Assembly (NCBI GenBank): GCA_947846985.1
Contig: CANTUZ010000025.1
Span: 14,196,100 to 14,260,099 of the forward strand
Reading direction: 5' to 3'
Source: Fratercula arctica
Lineage: Eukaryota; Chordata; Aves; Charadriiformes; Alcidae
DNA length: 64,000 nucleotides
The notes beneath the pieces are model-generated. The model did not search any database. It worked only from the letters and a program-made list of their open reading frames with translations, and had not been told where the DNA came from. Positions 33,956 to 45,747 of this stretch are shown here, piece by piece (the first letter of the stretch is position 1; the number at the start of each line of letters is the position of its first letter). The position numbers and the translations under genes were made by a program.

Positions 33956-35213
33956 TACTCCAGCGGAGCTACCTGACTCTTCCATGACTATTGCTGGAGC
34001 CTAGAGAGCCACCTTAAACCAGCTACTTCTATCATAAAGTTGCATAAAGTTAGTTTAAATTAATCCCAGGCTTAGTTTTATTTCCTGACAGGCCACACAT
34101 TCATTTTACCACTCTTGAACTGAACTTTAAATCCTGGGTATGACTAATGCATCCCTTAGTATACCTTTCCCTACTAAAGATCTCTTAGCACACTATTTTT
34201 TTCTTCGTATGAAGAGCCTTGCCTGTAATGAAGTCACCTATCTAAGTTAAAAATAAACACTTTAATTTTATGCAGTTTCTGAATATTTTTTTTCCTGAAT
34301 CATCTCCAGTTTTTCCATTTCCTTTCCTATGGAAAAAAATAAAAAGGAGAATGAAAGAAGAAAATCAGCATTAACTAGGAACTCCTATCCAGTTAAACAT
34401 CCACCACAAATTCTATATTTTCTTTGGACTTGGGTTTTTCCTGGATATGAATCCTCACTGTATGGGTATAAACTATGCTACTTCTTCCTAGATTTCTTAG
34501 TTTCCGTTGGGCTTCATTTAACTGAGGCTTTTCACTTACTGACAATCTACACCAACTTGAACGAGATGCCAAGCTTATCCTTATTTATTGTACTTTTATT
34601 TTTTGCTCCTGCTTTTTATGATTAGCAATGTTATATTTATATTTTACGTTTACTTCATAATCATTAATGGAGATAATAAATAACATAAGGCCTCACAATT
34701 ATTCTTCCACAGGAGACATCCTTCTGAGGAGTGACATAGCTGTTTAGTTTTTTTACCCGTGCTTTATTGTTACTCTTTCCTCTGTTCTGCTAAAAAGCAA
34801 AAGCAGGATGGCAGGCTGCCTGCTTGCTCTTGTCCAGGCTGCTGCTGGGAGCAGGTCAAATCATCTAAACTGAGAACAAACTGCAGTTTCTCTAGGACAT
34901 GCTAATTTAGGAGAGGCTTCTGGTGAGTGGGGCAGAAAGGGAATGACTTATGTAGCCAGTAGGGAACCTGCAGCTGTTGCACCTCACGCAATATATGTGG
35001 GCTAAAACCAGTGGCTGTTTCTTCCTCCTTAGTCTTGGGTTTTTTGGGGTTAGTTTTACATGTTTTCAGACAATCTTTTTATTGTTCTTCCTCAAAGTCC
35101 ACAGCTTTGCTTACAAAGCTATCACTTAGTTTGTTAGACCATTGCCATACATGGTGCAAATTTACCATACAATTGCACAAGGTTAAGTGAAAACTAATAA
35201 CCAGTTAGAACAG
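33956..35213. other. Non-coding stretch
   Basis: No gene is recognised. The 98-codon frame at 34329-34625 is hydrophobic at its end but has no family signature. Confidence 0.5.
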
Positions 35214-35923
35214 TGTGGCGGTGTGCTCTCCCCTTTTCCCCCTTCCCCCCCGGCTCCTGCTCAAGCCATGGCCATCAGCGGGAGTTGTTATGAGTTGCAC
35301 TTGAACTTTGGGGGATGGCTGGCAACAGAGTCAAAACACTGTCTGGAGTGGGAACCTAGGTATTTTGTTCCCTTGCGAATATGACTATAGGTCAATTATC
35401 TTACTCCATAAATAGCAGACAGCCCAAGAGCCCTTTGAGCTCTCCTGCATGGCAGCAGGCTGCACGACAGGATCTCCCCTTGAGTGGGGACGCTCGCTTA
35501 AGGTTCTACTCCTCGAGGTTGAGAGATTCCTTGCCGCAACAGATTCTCGGTAAGTGACTAAGAGCATGCTAAACTTTGAAATCTTAGCTAAGTGATATAA
35601 AGGATTGATTGCGCATATATAATCCTTTAGACATAAACTGTTGACCAAGTCTGGGACTAGGATTGGATCCATCCGCCCCTAGACTCCTCTCTGAGAAGGA
35701 GTTTAGAAAGCAAGGGGGTCCTTTCTGAACCTCAACGGGAGGGTCTCCCTGACAGCTTGTCTGACCCTGGCCTCTATGCGGTAAATAATCAAGTATACCC
35801 TGTCATCGAATCTCATAAAACGCTGTCGCATTCACTACTAACTTTGTTAAATCACTGTTTTATGTTAATAAATATTTCACTACTACTCTCTTATAAGTAA
35901 AGTTAATCACTCTGCCTGCGACA
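35214..35923 (+). mobile_element. 5' LTR of an ENS-1/ERNI-like element
   Basis: It runs from about TGTGGCGG to GCGACA, directly before a primer site. TATAAAGG lies at about 35596 and AATAAA at 35867-35872. The left edge is uncertain by two bases because no matching 3' LTR or duplication was found. ENS-1-family LTRs are known for activity in early embryo cells. That property is family knowledge and is not shown by this sequence. Confidence 0.7.
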
Positions 35924-35925
35924 CC

Positions 35926-35943
35926 TGGCATAGTCGGCAGGAT
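35926..35943 (+). other. Primer binding site, tRNA-Ser-like
   Basis: The sequence TGGCATAGTCGGCAGGAT lies two bases after the LTR. It matches the 3' end of the tRNA-Ser(AGA/UGA) class with one transition at a CpG. The gag-like ATG at 35942 overlaps its last bases. Confidence 0.75.
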
Positions 35944-37399
35944 GTCAGAAGTTATTGCTGATTATTTACGGAGGCATGGAGTGAACCCGAGCCCCAAATT
36001 CTCAGAGGAATGGTCTCATGATAATTGGTACAATTGGGAAGTCGTTGAAGAGCACTTAAAAGCAATTAGGGGCCGCACAAAGGATGGAAAAGATAAGGGA
36101 GTTATCTGCAAGATGTTAGGCACTTGTTTAGAAGCTGTGTACCAAGACAGGGAGAATAGAAATAGGAGAGAGCAGGACCTAGAGAAGGAAATAGAGAGCA
36201 GGGTGGCAACTGAGTTACTGCTGTCTTTTAAGAATGAACAGCTGCAAAAACAATTGCAGGAAGAAAAGGAGAAAAGGCAGAAATTGGGAGAAAAGGTCGA
36301 AATGATGCTTATACAGGCTCCCCACCCCCCTGACGTTGTACAGATTAGGAAACTGATAGTATCCCCTGAAGATTGGGACGGAAACATTTGGGGTGATCCC
36401 GATAATAGTGAGTCAGAAGAAGGCGTTCCTTTGTTCCCCACAAATACTCCCGAATATGAAGCCAGACCCATTGTTAAAACAGAAATAACTGCGGGACCTC
36501 GGGGTGGTAATCCACGGCATACTACGCGAACCAGCCCCTGGGATCCATTGCAATTGACGAATTTGCAAGAGAGATATAGCAGAAACCCCGGTGAAACTGA
36601 AACTGAATACTTGTGGCGAGTATGCTTAAGTGGCGGCGACCGAATAATGTTAAACCGGGATGAAGCCAGTGGCTACCGGGGTCCAGGAGTTTTCTTAAAT
36701 TTAGGACCTGACCCGACAGATACACCCCATTCTATCACCAGCTGAGTAGTTTATTGTGCGGGAGGAATCGACGCCATGGAGCGGGGTGAGCCCTCTATAA
36801 TCCCCATTAAATCTCTAAGTGAGCTATCCACAGCCGTCACAAAAGCCGCTTGCATACAAGCCATGCATGAACGAGGATGTCACGATGTCCCACTATCTGC
36901 TACAGTAGATATTGCAGTGTTAAAACCACTGATCAGAGGAGCCCCAGCAATTCTTAAATCTCATCTAGTTGCAAAACGGGATGAGATTAGAAGAGATACT
37001 GAATTTAATACACAGGGCAATCGTCCTCCCAGGCAAATCCCTACATGGGCAGAATTAATACACAGCATTGTTTACTGCTGTGAAATGGGCTGGGACGATG
37101 GTGCAGCAGTTGAAAAACAAAGCCAGAAATCCCGGGGAGGGGATCACAAAGTAAGACCTGTGAAACAGGGAACAGGAATTAAATCAAAGGGAAATAAAAT
37201 CTTGCAAACAGAGTCTGGAGAACAGAGGAATGAATTGTGGAGGAAAGCATTAGCACTAGGCATTCCCAGAGCTGCGATTCAAGGTCGGCCTACTGGCATT
37301 ATCTTGAGTCTGATTGAAGCATTCCAGAAACGAGATAATGGTGGAAACAGACCGTATTTCAACTTCTTTGAAGGAGGAGAATCCCTTTCTCCCTCTTAA
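35942..37399 (+). pseudogene. ENS-1/ERNI-like gag ORF with one internal TGA
   Basis: A single reading frame of 485 codons is broken only by TGA at 36743-36745 (codon 268). The first part is 267 codons. The second resumes in the same frame, with an ATG at 36776. Residues about 69-124 form a strongly predicted coiled coil rich in Glu, Lys, Gln and Leu. Residues about 150-190 are acidic. A WDPLQL...ETEYLWRV segment near residues 200-225 looks capsid-like. The second part is basic near its middle and lacks zinc knuckles. Total length, coiled coil and direct position behind an LTR resemble the roughly 490-residue ENS-1/ERNI protein of galliform birds. A general ERVL-type Gag is the alternative. 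No pol follows. Absence of frameshifts suggests a young or constrained copy. Confidence 0.6.
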
Positions 37400-37904
37400 G
37401 GAGGAATTGCAGGACACGAAGTCAAAAAACGAGTGATGTCGGCAAACAGCCTCATCCCCATTTGTCTGCAAGTCTGGGAAGAATTTGGAGGTTCCTGAAA
37501 TATCCCATCCCAACTATTAATAAAATAACTGCAGCCCAGGAGTCCTTCTTTATGTCTCCAAGAGACCCAAGTGATATCATTAGAAATATTTTTGTAAGCA
37601 AGAGAGAGATGACGCAAAAAAACATTAGGACGCTATAAAATATGCTAAGGTTCTGAGTGTTTAAAGTTTGGTTTGTTAGGTTTTTTTCCCTTGTTTTTTT
37701 TTCTTTTTTTTTTCCCCAAGAAATTTATTTATTTTCATTTACATTTAGATTAGGTTCCCAGCAGCAGATGGAAAGAATTTAAGTCAATTTGCAATAGGAG
37801 ACAGACATTCTAGCCAATGAAAAATCAAAGAAAAATAGCAACCATGTCTTGCTCTCCTTTTGGACAATTGTCTTCAGAATAATCTACATCATGGAAAAAA
37901 AAAT

Positions 37905-38060
37905 AATCTTCCCAGGGCCAGACGGGCTCCATGCCTTAGTGCTGACAGAAGTAGCAAGAAATACAGATAAAGAAATCTGTTCATAGATCTATTTAAAATC
38001 TCTTTGGAACAATAGTAAACTGTCTGGCACAGTTAAAGTCTGTCTGTATTACATCAAATC
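37905..38060 (+). mobile_element. Ancient CR1-like RT fragment
   Basis: A GPDGLHALVL-type block with further weak similarity downstream corresponds to the GPDGMH-RVLREL block of the young CR1s. Confidence 0.5.
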
Positions 38061-38934
38061 AAGAAGTTCTATTAAATCAGGAGTGTGATGGGTCCCAGTC
38101 CAAGCTACAACTGACTTCCTCTGTGTGCTGGAGTACAGCAGATCCATCCTTCCTAAATTCAGATAATTCAGGAGCTTGAGTCAGAAGCCTCTCCATCTTA
38201 GGTTCCCTTTCTAGTCAGCAGGAAGAGATAAGCACTTCTGTCCAATGATTCAGTGCCCCTTAAAATCTGAGTTAACTTCTGACGGGGACTATTATTTTCC
38301 ATTGACTACAGTATAAAGCTATTCTCCAAGCACAGGAAAAAAAGTGTGATGAATATGGGCTATAATATTCTTGTCTGTCTCATCTTTCCTGCATGTAACA
38401 CTGTAGAATGAGATAAGTTACTATAAAATATGGATTAGAGATAATAAAAGTATTCATCATGACTGCTTAAGGACACACTCTTCAACTCTCGCTGGACCAC
38501 GAATGATAATGCTAAGCAAATAACTTGTCACAGGCAACATTGCACTTCCATTTAGCTATTCAAACGGACGATAGCACCGATGACTTCTTGTCATTGCCCA
38601 TAACATAACAGAATCTCCTGGAATTTGAGATGTTTCCCCCTGGCAGGAGGAGGCCTCTCGGGCCTCTCAAGGATGCAAGTCCAGTTTCTCTTCCCATGCC
38701 TGGCTGGCTGTCACTGTTGCTCCTTACAGATGTTTCTCTAATCTCATCTCAAGGGCTGTCAAAGGTAGACACAGCACAGCTTTCGCAGACAACCTTTTCG
38801 ATTGTTTCTCTAGCCTCACTGTCATGAGCTTTTCCTAATATGTAAAGTAAATTTTCCCTGTTGGATATTACAACTTTTCTGTCTTTTTCAGTGTATCAGG
38901 ACAATGAAAAATAAAGGTTATTACTTTATTTGAA

Positions 38935-39160
38935 GACTGTGATCATGTTCTCCCTCACGATGCTCTTAGGCTGAGCAGCATCCATTCAGCCTTTTCTCCT
39001 AGGTGACGGTTTTTAGACCTCTGATTGCTGGCCTTCCCTCTGTTCTTGCTAATTCCCCCCTATTTATCCTGGAAGGCAGCATCTAAACTGGACGATGTTC
39101 TTGCTGAGGCCCAAAGCTGAACAGGTTTTGTATTCAGTTATGAATCTCACCATGTTTACC
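38935..39160 (-). mobile_element. Ancient CR1 3' region fragment
   Basis: The order gatcatgttctccctc ... aggctgagcagc ... cagccttttctc ... aaagctgaacagg parallels the 3' coding part of the adjacent young CR1 on the minus strand, with many substitutions. Confidence 0.55.
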
Positions 39161-39357
39161 TCTATTATGGTGATGTCATATCACTGGTTATATTCATCTA
39201 ATGATCAATGAAAAAGTCATGAGGGTTTTCTTTCTGTTGATCTGCTGGTTGAGCAAGTTATTTCTGTCCTGTATTTTCACAGATTCACAGAATTGTAGGG
39301 GTTGGAAGGGACCTTCCGAGATCATCTAGTCCAACCCCCCTGCCAAAGCAGGTTCAC

Positions 39358-41855
39358 CTAGAGCAGGTTGCACAGGAATGCATCCAGGCGGGTTTTGAAT
39401 GTCTCCAGAGATGGAGACTCCACCACCTCTCTGGGCAGCCTGTTCCAGTGCTCTGCCACCCTCAAGGTAAAGAAGTTCCTCCTCATGTTTAGGTGGAACT
39501 TCCTGTGTTCCAGCATGTGACCGTTGCCCCTTGTCCTGTCACCAGGCACCACTGAAAAGAATCTGACCGCATCCTCTTGACACCTGTCCTTTAGATATTT
39601 ATAAGCATTGATGAGGTCCCCTCTCAGTCTTCTCTTCTCCAGGCTGAAGAGACCCAGGTCTCTCAGCCTTTCTTCATAAGAGAGGTGCTCCATTCCCTTG
39701 ATCATCTTTGTAGCCCACCACTGGACTCTCTCCAGTAGTTCCCTGTCCTTCTTGAACTGGGGAGTCCAGAACTGGACACAGCACTCCAGGTGCAGCCTCA
39801 CCAAGGCAGAGTAGAGGGGGAGGATGACCTCCCTCGACCTGCTGGCCACACTCTTCTTGATGCACCCCAGGATGCCATTGGCCTTCTTGGCCACAAGGGC
39901 ACATTGCTGCCTCATGGTCATCCTGTTGTCCACCAGGACTCCCAGGTCTCTTTCCACAGAGCTGCTCTCCAGCAGGTCAGCCCCCAACCTGTACTGGTGT
40001 CGTGGTTTGGCCTCAGATGGCAACAAAGAACCACATGTCGCTCGCCCAGCGCTTCCCGGTACAGGAAGGATCAAAAGAAAAAGGCAAAACTCTTGGGTTG
40101 AGACAAAGGCAGTTTAACAGAACAGCAAAGGGAACAAGAAAACAACAACACGGACAGAGGAATATACAAACGCAATTACGGAACCGCCGCTCCCCGCCGG
40201 TCCGGACCCGGGACGCGCCACCCCGCTCCAAACCCAACTGCCTCCCCCTCCCTCCTTTTAATGTCAGGGTGGGTGTGGCTCACATGGCATGGAATACTTA
40301 ACCCTGTCCCTGCCGGAACCAGGACAACTGGTGCATGGGGTTATTCCTCCCCAGGTGCAGCACCCTACACTTGCCCTTGTTGAACTTCATAAGGTTTCTC
40401 TCTGCGCAACTCTCTAGCCTGTCCAGGTCTTGCTGAATGGCAGCACAGCCTTCTGGTGTGTCAGCCACTCCTACCAGTTTTGTGTCATCAGCAAACTTGC
40501 TGAGGGTGCACTCTGTCCCCTCCAGGTTGTTGATGAATATATTGAACAAGATTGGACCCAGTACTGACCCCTGGAGAACACTGCCAGTTACAGGCCTCCA
40601 ACTAGACTCTGCGCTGCTAATCACAACCCTCTGAGCTCTGCCATTCAGCCAGTTCTCAATCCACCTCACTGTCCAGTCATCTAACCCACACTTCCTAAGC
40701 TTACCTATGAGGATGTTATGGGAGACCGTGTCAAAAGCCTTGCTGAAGTCAAGGCAGGAAACGTCCACTGCTCTCCCCTCATCCACCTAGCCAGTCATTC
40801 CATCATAGAAGGCTATCAGATTGGTCAAGCATGATTTCCCCTTGCTGAAACTATGCTGACGACTCCCGATGACCTTCTTTTCCTCTACTTGCTTAGAGAT
40901 GCTATTCCATCACCTTTCCAGGAATGGAGATGAGGCTGACTGGCCTGTAGTTTCCCGGGTCCTCCTTCTCACCCTATTTGAAGACTGGCATGACATTAGC
41001 TTTCCTCCAGTCCTCAGGGACCTTGCCTGTTCTCCATGACCTTTCAAAGATGATGGAGAATGGCTTCGCAATAACATCTGCCAGCTCCCCCAGCACTCGC
41101 AGGTGCATCCCATTGGGGCCCATGGATTTGTGAGTGTCACTTTTGCCCAAAAGATCTCTAACCCGATCCTCCTTGGTTGAGGAAAAGTCTTCCTTACTCC
41201 AGGCTCTCTCTCCTACCTCCAGGGTCTGGGTTTCCTGAGGGCTGGCCTTAGCAGTAAAGACTGAAGCAAAGAAGGCATTCAGTAACTCTACCTTCTCTGC
41301 ATCCTCTGTCACCAGGGCACCTACCTCATTCAGCAGTGGGCCCATGTTTTCCCCAGTCTTCCTTTTACTGCTGATGTACTTGAAGAAGCCCTTCTTATTG
41401 TCCTTGACATCCCTTGCCAGGCTTAATTCCAAGTGGGCTCTAGCCTTCCTCATTGCATCCCTGCATACTCTGACAGCGCTCCTACACTTCTCCCAAGTGG
41501 CCAGTCCCTTTTTCCACATTCTGTAACCTTCCTTCTTCCATTTGAGATTTTCCGGAAGTTCCCTGCTCATCCATGCAGGTTTCCTGCCTCCTTTGCCTGA
41601 TTTCTTGCTCCTAGGGATGCACCGATCTTGAGCTTGGAGAAAGTGCTGTTTAAATGTTAACCAACTCCCTTGGACCCCTCTTCCTTCTAGAGCCTTAGCC
41701 CATGGGATTCCTTGAAGTAGGTCTTTGAAGAGGCCAAAGTCAGCACTCCTGAAGTCCAGCGTTGTAATTCTACTTTTTGCCCTGCTTCTTCCGGACAGGA
41801 TCCTGAACTCCACCATCTCATGCTCACTGCAGCCAAGGCTACCCCCAGCCTTCAC
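39358..41855 (-). pseudogene. CR1 copy 3 ORF2 (RT), interrupted
   Basis: CR1 reverse transcriptase. The frame at 40974-41855 (293 codons) covers the pre-RT basic region and the first RT block (HKSMGPNGMHLRVLGEL). After a frame break, 40298-40786 holds the [10 protein letters not shown] block and the FADDTKLVG active site, intact. Past the inserted LTR, 39358-40074 holds the C-terminal region to LDAFLCNLL and a normal stop. Apart from the LTR and a few breaks the copy is young-looking. The endonuclease is nearly all missing, so it could not move by itself. Confidence 0.9.
39998..40326 (-). mobile_element. Solo LTR, 329 bp, family C, inside CR1 copy 3
   Basis: The block starts TGTCGTGG and ends CAGGACA. 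It is flanked by a perfect 5-bp duplication, actgg, at 39993-39997 and 40327-40331, and removing it leaves continuous CR1 sequence. Orientation is taken as minus by analogy with the terminal bases of family A and a TTAAAAGG box near 40255. The part at 40180-40240 is GC-rich. Confidence 0.9.
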
Positions 41856-42293
41856 ATCCCCAACCAGTCCTTCTTTGTCAGCACAAGGTCCAGCAGCGCA
41901 CCTCTCCTCATTGGTTCCTCCACCACCTGTGTCAAGAAGTTATCATCAGTGCTCTGCAGAAATCTCCAGGACTGTGCGTTCCTGGCTGTGTTGTCTTTCC
42001 AGCAAATGTCAGGGTAGTAGTCCCCCATGAGAACCAGGGCCTGTGATTGTGAGGCTAAAAAAATATTGGGATTTTAAATATGACAGTCTATCCCTAAAAA
42101 AGCACACAACATTTTTGAAGTTTTCAGTATCTCAACAGAAGCTGTAAAAATATGATTAAAAATGGTGAGAATGAAAAAATATAAATTTATGTATTTGTAT
42201 GTAGTTTTCAACCACATTATTTTAATAGAAAAATAAACCAAAATGACTTTTTTTAAAATTTATTAAAGAACAGAAAAGCTGCCACTAAAGCTG

Positions 42294-42378
42294 TGAAGTA
42301 GGGTTAAAAGTAGGTTGTATTAGGTGCTTAATAGTCACCAAGGCTATTGAGTCTTAACTTCGGCATTTCACTGCATCA
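42294..42378 (+). mobile_element. Miniature, internally deleted LTR, family I
   Basis: Its first bases (TGAAGTAGGG) match the start, and its last 55 or so bases match the end, of the longer LTR at 52556-53196. The centre is missing. It is flanked by gctg at 42290-42293 and 42379-42382, a probable 4-bp duplication. Confidence 0.7.
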
Positions 42379-42599
42379 GCTGTATGTAGAGAAAAGGAAA
42401 GAGAAAATGAAAAGTAAGAAAATTTTCAATTAGATACAGTATCTTCATTTTGAAAAGATTTTAGGTCCCAATGCAATTTACTTGAGACTGTAAGTCAGAG
42501 GACCTTCCTATTCCCTGAATACTCACTCTGGCTATCACTTATTGCTGATTTAACAATGACAAGAACTTTACTGTTTAAATATTTGACATTCCATTCAAA

Positions 42600-43185
42600 T
42601 GTGAAACAGCACAATGGAAACTGGTTCACAGTCCCTGACACAGGGTCCCTTATAGGAGAAAAGTAAGGACATGTAAGAGCAGAAGTCAGAAAGTCAAAGG
42701 CACAGAACGAGGTACTGTTAGCAAAGGATGTAAAATGGATCAAGGAAAAGTTTTCTAAGAGTCTAAGAAATGAAGGGTGAACAAAAGAAAATGTTAAATC
42801 TGGTACTTAGCAGAGGGGGAAAAAGCAGATAATAGATGATAAGGAGAAGGCTGAAATGCATGACGAGTGTGTTGCTTTAGCTTTCACTGAAAAGGCTGAT
42901 AGTAACAAGGTACTTAAGGCAGTGATAGTTAACAAGGGAAGAAAGAGGTCACAAGGCAGAATTAGGATAACCCAGGTTAAAGAATATTGGGATAACCTGA
43001 ACATTGTCAAATCAGCAAGGCCTGATGAAATTTAATCTACACTGTTAAAGTATCTGCCAGAAGTGTAAGGGAACATTTAGCAACTATTTTTGAGAACTCA
43101 TTGAGAAGGTCCAAATGAACTTGGAAAGGGCAGTTATATTCTGGGATTTGAAGGAAGCATATCAATGAAACTGCAGGTCAGCAAT
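42600..43185 (+). mobile_element. Ancient CR1-like fragment
   Basis: Plus-strand translation gives decayed but ordered CR1 blocks: an AFTEKADSNKV-like region, the SARPDEI remnant of the GPDG block, and a degraded post-block near 43140-43180. It is much more diverged than copies 3 and 4. Confidence 0.6.
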
Positions 43186-45747
43186 TATGTCTTCTTTGGT
43201 ACCCACTGTTGTGGGTGTTTATTACAGGCCACCTGATCAGGATGGGGAAGCTGATGAGGCCTTCTACAGACAGCTGAAGGTAGCCTCACAATCACAGGCC
43301 TTGCTTCTCATGGGGGACTTCAATCACCCTGATGTCTGCTGGGAAGACCACACAGCCAGGCATGCACAGTCCAGGAGGTTCCTCCAGTGTATTGATGATA
43401 ACTTTTGACTCAGGTGGTACAGGAGCCAACAAGGAGAGGAGCAGTGCTGGACCTAGTACTGACAAACACAGAGGGACTGGTGGAGGACATGAAGGTTGGG
43501 GGCAGCCTTGGCTGTAGTGACCATGAGAAGATAGAGTTCAGGATCATGGGTAGTATGCACAAAACAACAAGAAGCAGGATTGCAGCTTTGGACTTCATGG
43601 AGGGCTAACTTTGACCTCTTCAAGAAACTGCTTGGAGAGATCCCATGGGCTAGGGCTCTGGAAGGCAGGGGGACTCAAGAGAGCTGGTTGGTATTCAAAT
43701 ACCACTTCCTCCAAGCTCAGGATCGATGCATCCCTAAGAGCAAGAAATCAGGCAAGGGAAGCATGAGACCTGCATGGTTGAGCAGGGAGCTTCTGAAAAA
43801 GCTCAAGAGGAAGAGGGAAGTTTACAGCATGTGGAAGAAGGGACTGACCCCTTGGGAAGATTACAAGAATGCTGTCAGAGCGTGCAGGGATGAAATGAGG
43901 AAAGCCAGGCCCTCCTTGGAATTAAACCTGGCAAGGGATGTCAAGCTCAACAGGAAGGGCTTCTTCAAGTATATTGGAGGCAAAAGAAAATCTAGAGAAG
44001 TTGTGGGCTGGCTGTTGAATGAGACAGGAGCCATGGTGACACAGAGGATGCGGAGAAGGCGGAGTTACTGAATGCCTTCTTTGCTTTGGTCTTTACTGCT
44101 CGGCCCAGCCCTCAGGAGTCCCAGACTTTGGAGAAAGTAACAGGGAAAGTCTGGACAAAGGAAGACTTCCCCTTTGTTGAGGAGGATCAAGTGAGAGATC
44201 AATTAAGTCATTTGGATATCCACAAGTCCATGGGTCCTGATGGGATGCACTCGAGGGTGCTGAGGGAGCTGGCAGAAGTCATTGCTGGGCCACTCTCCAC
44301 CATCTTTGAAAGGTCCCGGAGAACAGGCAAGGTGCCTGAGGACTGCAGGAAGGCCAATGTCACTCCAGTCTTCAAAAAGGGCAAGAAGGAGGACCCAGGA
44401 AACTACAGGCCAGTCAGCCTCACTTCCATCCCTGCAAAGATGATGGAACAGCTCGTTCTGGGCATCATCTCCAGGCATGTGGAGGAAAAGAAAGCTATCA
44501 GAAGTAGTTAACATGGATTCACCAAGGGGAAATCATGTCTGACTAATCTGATAGCTTTCTACGATGGCATGACCGGATGGATAGATGAGGGGAGGCAGTG
44601 GATGTTGTCTACCTTGGCTTCAGCAAGGCGTTTGACACCGTCTCCCACAGCATCCTCATAGGGAAGCTTAGGAAGTGTGGATTGGATGAATGGACAGTGG
44701 GGTGGATAGAAAACTGGTTGAAAGACAGAGCTCAGAGGGTCGTGATTAGGGGCACAGAGTCTAGTTGGAGGTCAGTGACGAGTGGTGTTCCCCAGGGGTC
44801 AGTACTGGGTCCAGTCCTGTTCAATATGTTCATCAATGACCTGGATGAGGGGATAGAGTGCACCCTCAGCAAGTTTGCTGATGACACAAAGCTGGGAGGA
44901 GTGGCTGACACACCAGAAGGCTGTGCTGCCATACAGCGAGACCTGGACAGATTGGAGAGTTGGGCAGAGAGAAACCTTATGAAATTCAACAAGGGCAAGT
45001 GTAGGGTGCTGCACCTGGGGAGGAACAACCCCATGCACCAGTACAGGTTGGGGGCTGACCTGCTGGAGAGCAGCTCTGTGGAAAGAGATCTGGGAGTCCT
45101 GGTGGACAACAGGATGACCATGAGCCAGCAATGTGCCCTTGTGGCCAAGAAGGCCAATGGCATCCTGGGATGCATCAAGAAGAGTGTGGCCAGCAGGTCG
45201 AGGGAGGTCATCCTCCCCCTCTACTCTGCCTTGGTGAGACCGCATCTGGAGTGCTGTGTCCAGTTCTGGACTCCCCAGTTCAAGAAGGACAGGGAACTAC
45301 TGGAGAGAGTCCAGTGGTGGGCTACAAAGATGATCAAGGGAATGGAGCACCTCTCTTATGAAGAAAGGCTGAGGGGATTGGGTCTCTGGAAAAAAGATGA
45401 CTGAGGGGGGACCTTATCAATGCTTATAAATACTTAAAGGGTGGGTGTCAGGAGGATGGGGCCAGGCTCTTTTCAGTGGTGCCCAGCAACAGGACAAGAG
45501 GTAACGGGCACAAACTTGAACATAGGAAGTTCCACCTAAACATGAGGAGGAACTTCTTTACCTTGAGGGTGGCAGAGCACTGGAACAGGCTGCCCAGAGA
45601 GGTGGTGGAGTCTCCATCTCTGGAGACATTCAAAACCCACCTGGACGCGTTCCTGTGCAACCTGCTCTAGGTGACCCTGCTCTGGCAGGGGGGTTGGACT
45701 AGATGATCTCCAGAGGTCCCTTCCAACCCTACTATTCTGTGGTACTG
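43186..45747 (+). mobile_element. CR1 LINE copy 4
   Basis: This plus-strand CR1 runs from within the endonuclease domain to the 3' end at about 45747. It is closely similar to copy 3 over the shared part. The 5' end carries endonuclease blocks that copy 3 lacks. Confidence 0.95.
43187..45670 (+). pseudogene. CR1 copy 4 ORF2 (partial endonuclease and RT), broken
   Basis: ORF2 of CR1 encodes an AP-type endonuclease that nicks target DNA and an RT that copies the element there. The frame at 43187-43408 has the endonuclease blocks [12 protein letters not shown] and [13 protein letters not shown], where the aspartate and asparagine are conserved. The frame then shifts through 43405-43608 and 43580-44071 (basic linker) to 44086-44511 (RT entry, HKSMGPDGMHSRVL). 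A stop at 44509 is followed by 44598-45404 with [19 protein letters not shown] and FADDTKLGG. The C-terminus lies in 45476-45670. Four or five breaks make it inactive, though the RT palm is intact. Confidence 0.9.

Larger units (their letters stand above)
37400..39278. other. Non-coding stretch with old CR1 pieces
   Basis: After the gag-like frame no pol or 3' LTR is found. A decayed CR1-like segment lies at 37905-38060 (plus) and another at 38935-39160 (minus). The rest shows nothing recognisable. Confidence 0.5.
39279..42056 (-). mobile_element. CR1 LINE copy 3, split by a solo LTR
   Basis: This minus-strand CR1 is closely related to copy 4 (43186-45747). The 3' end lies at about 39279 and the 5' truncation near 42056, within the end of the endonuclease domain. 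A 329-bp LTR interrupts it at 39998-40326. Copies 3 and 4 face each other 5' to 5'. Confidence 0.95.
42057..43185. other. Spacer between two inverted CR1s
   Basis: It holds a miniature LTR (42294-42378) and an ancient CR1-like fragment (about 42600-43185). The young CR1 copy 4 seems to have landed in the latter. No host gene is seen. Confidence 0.6.
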
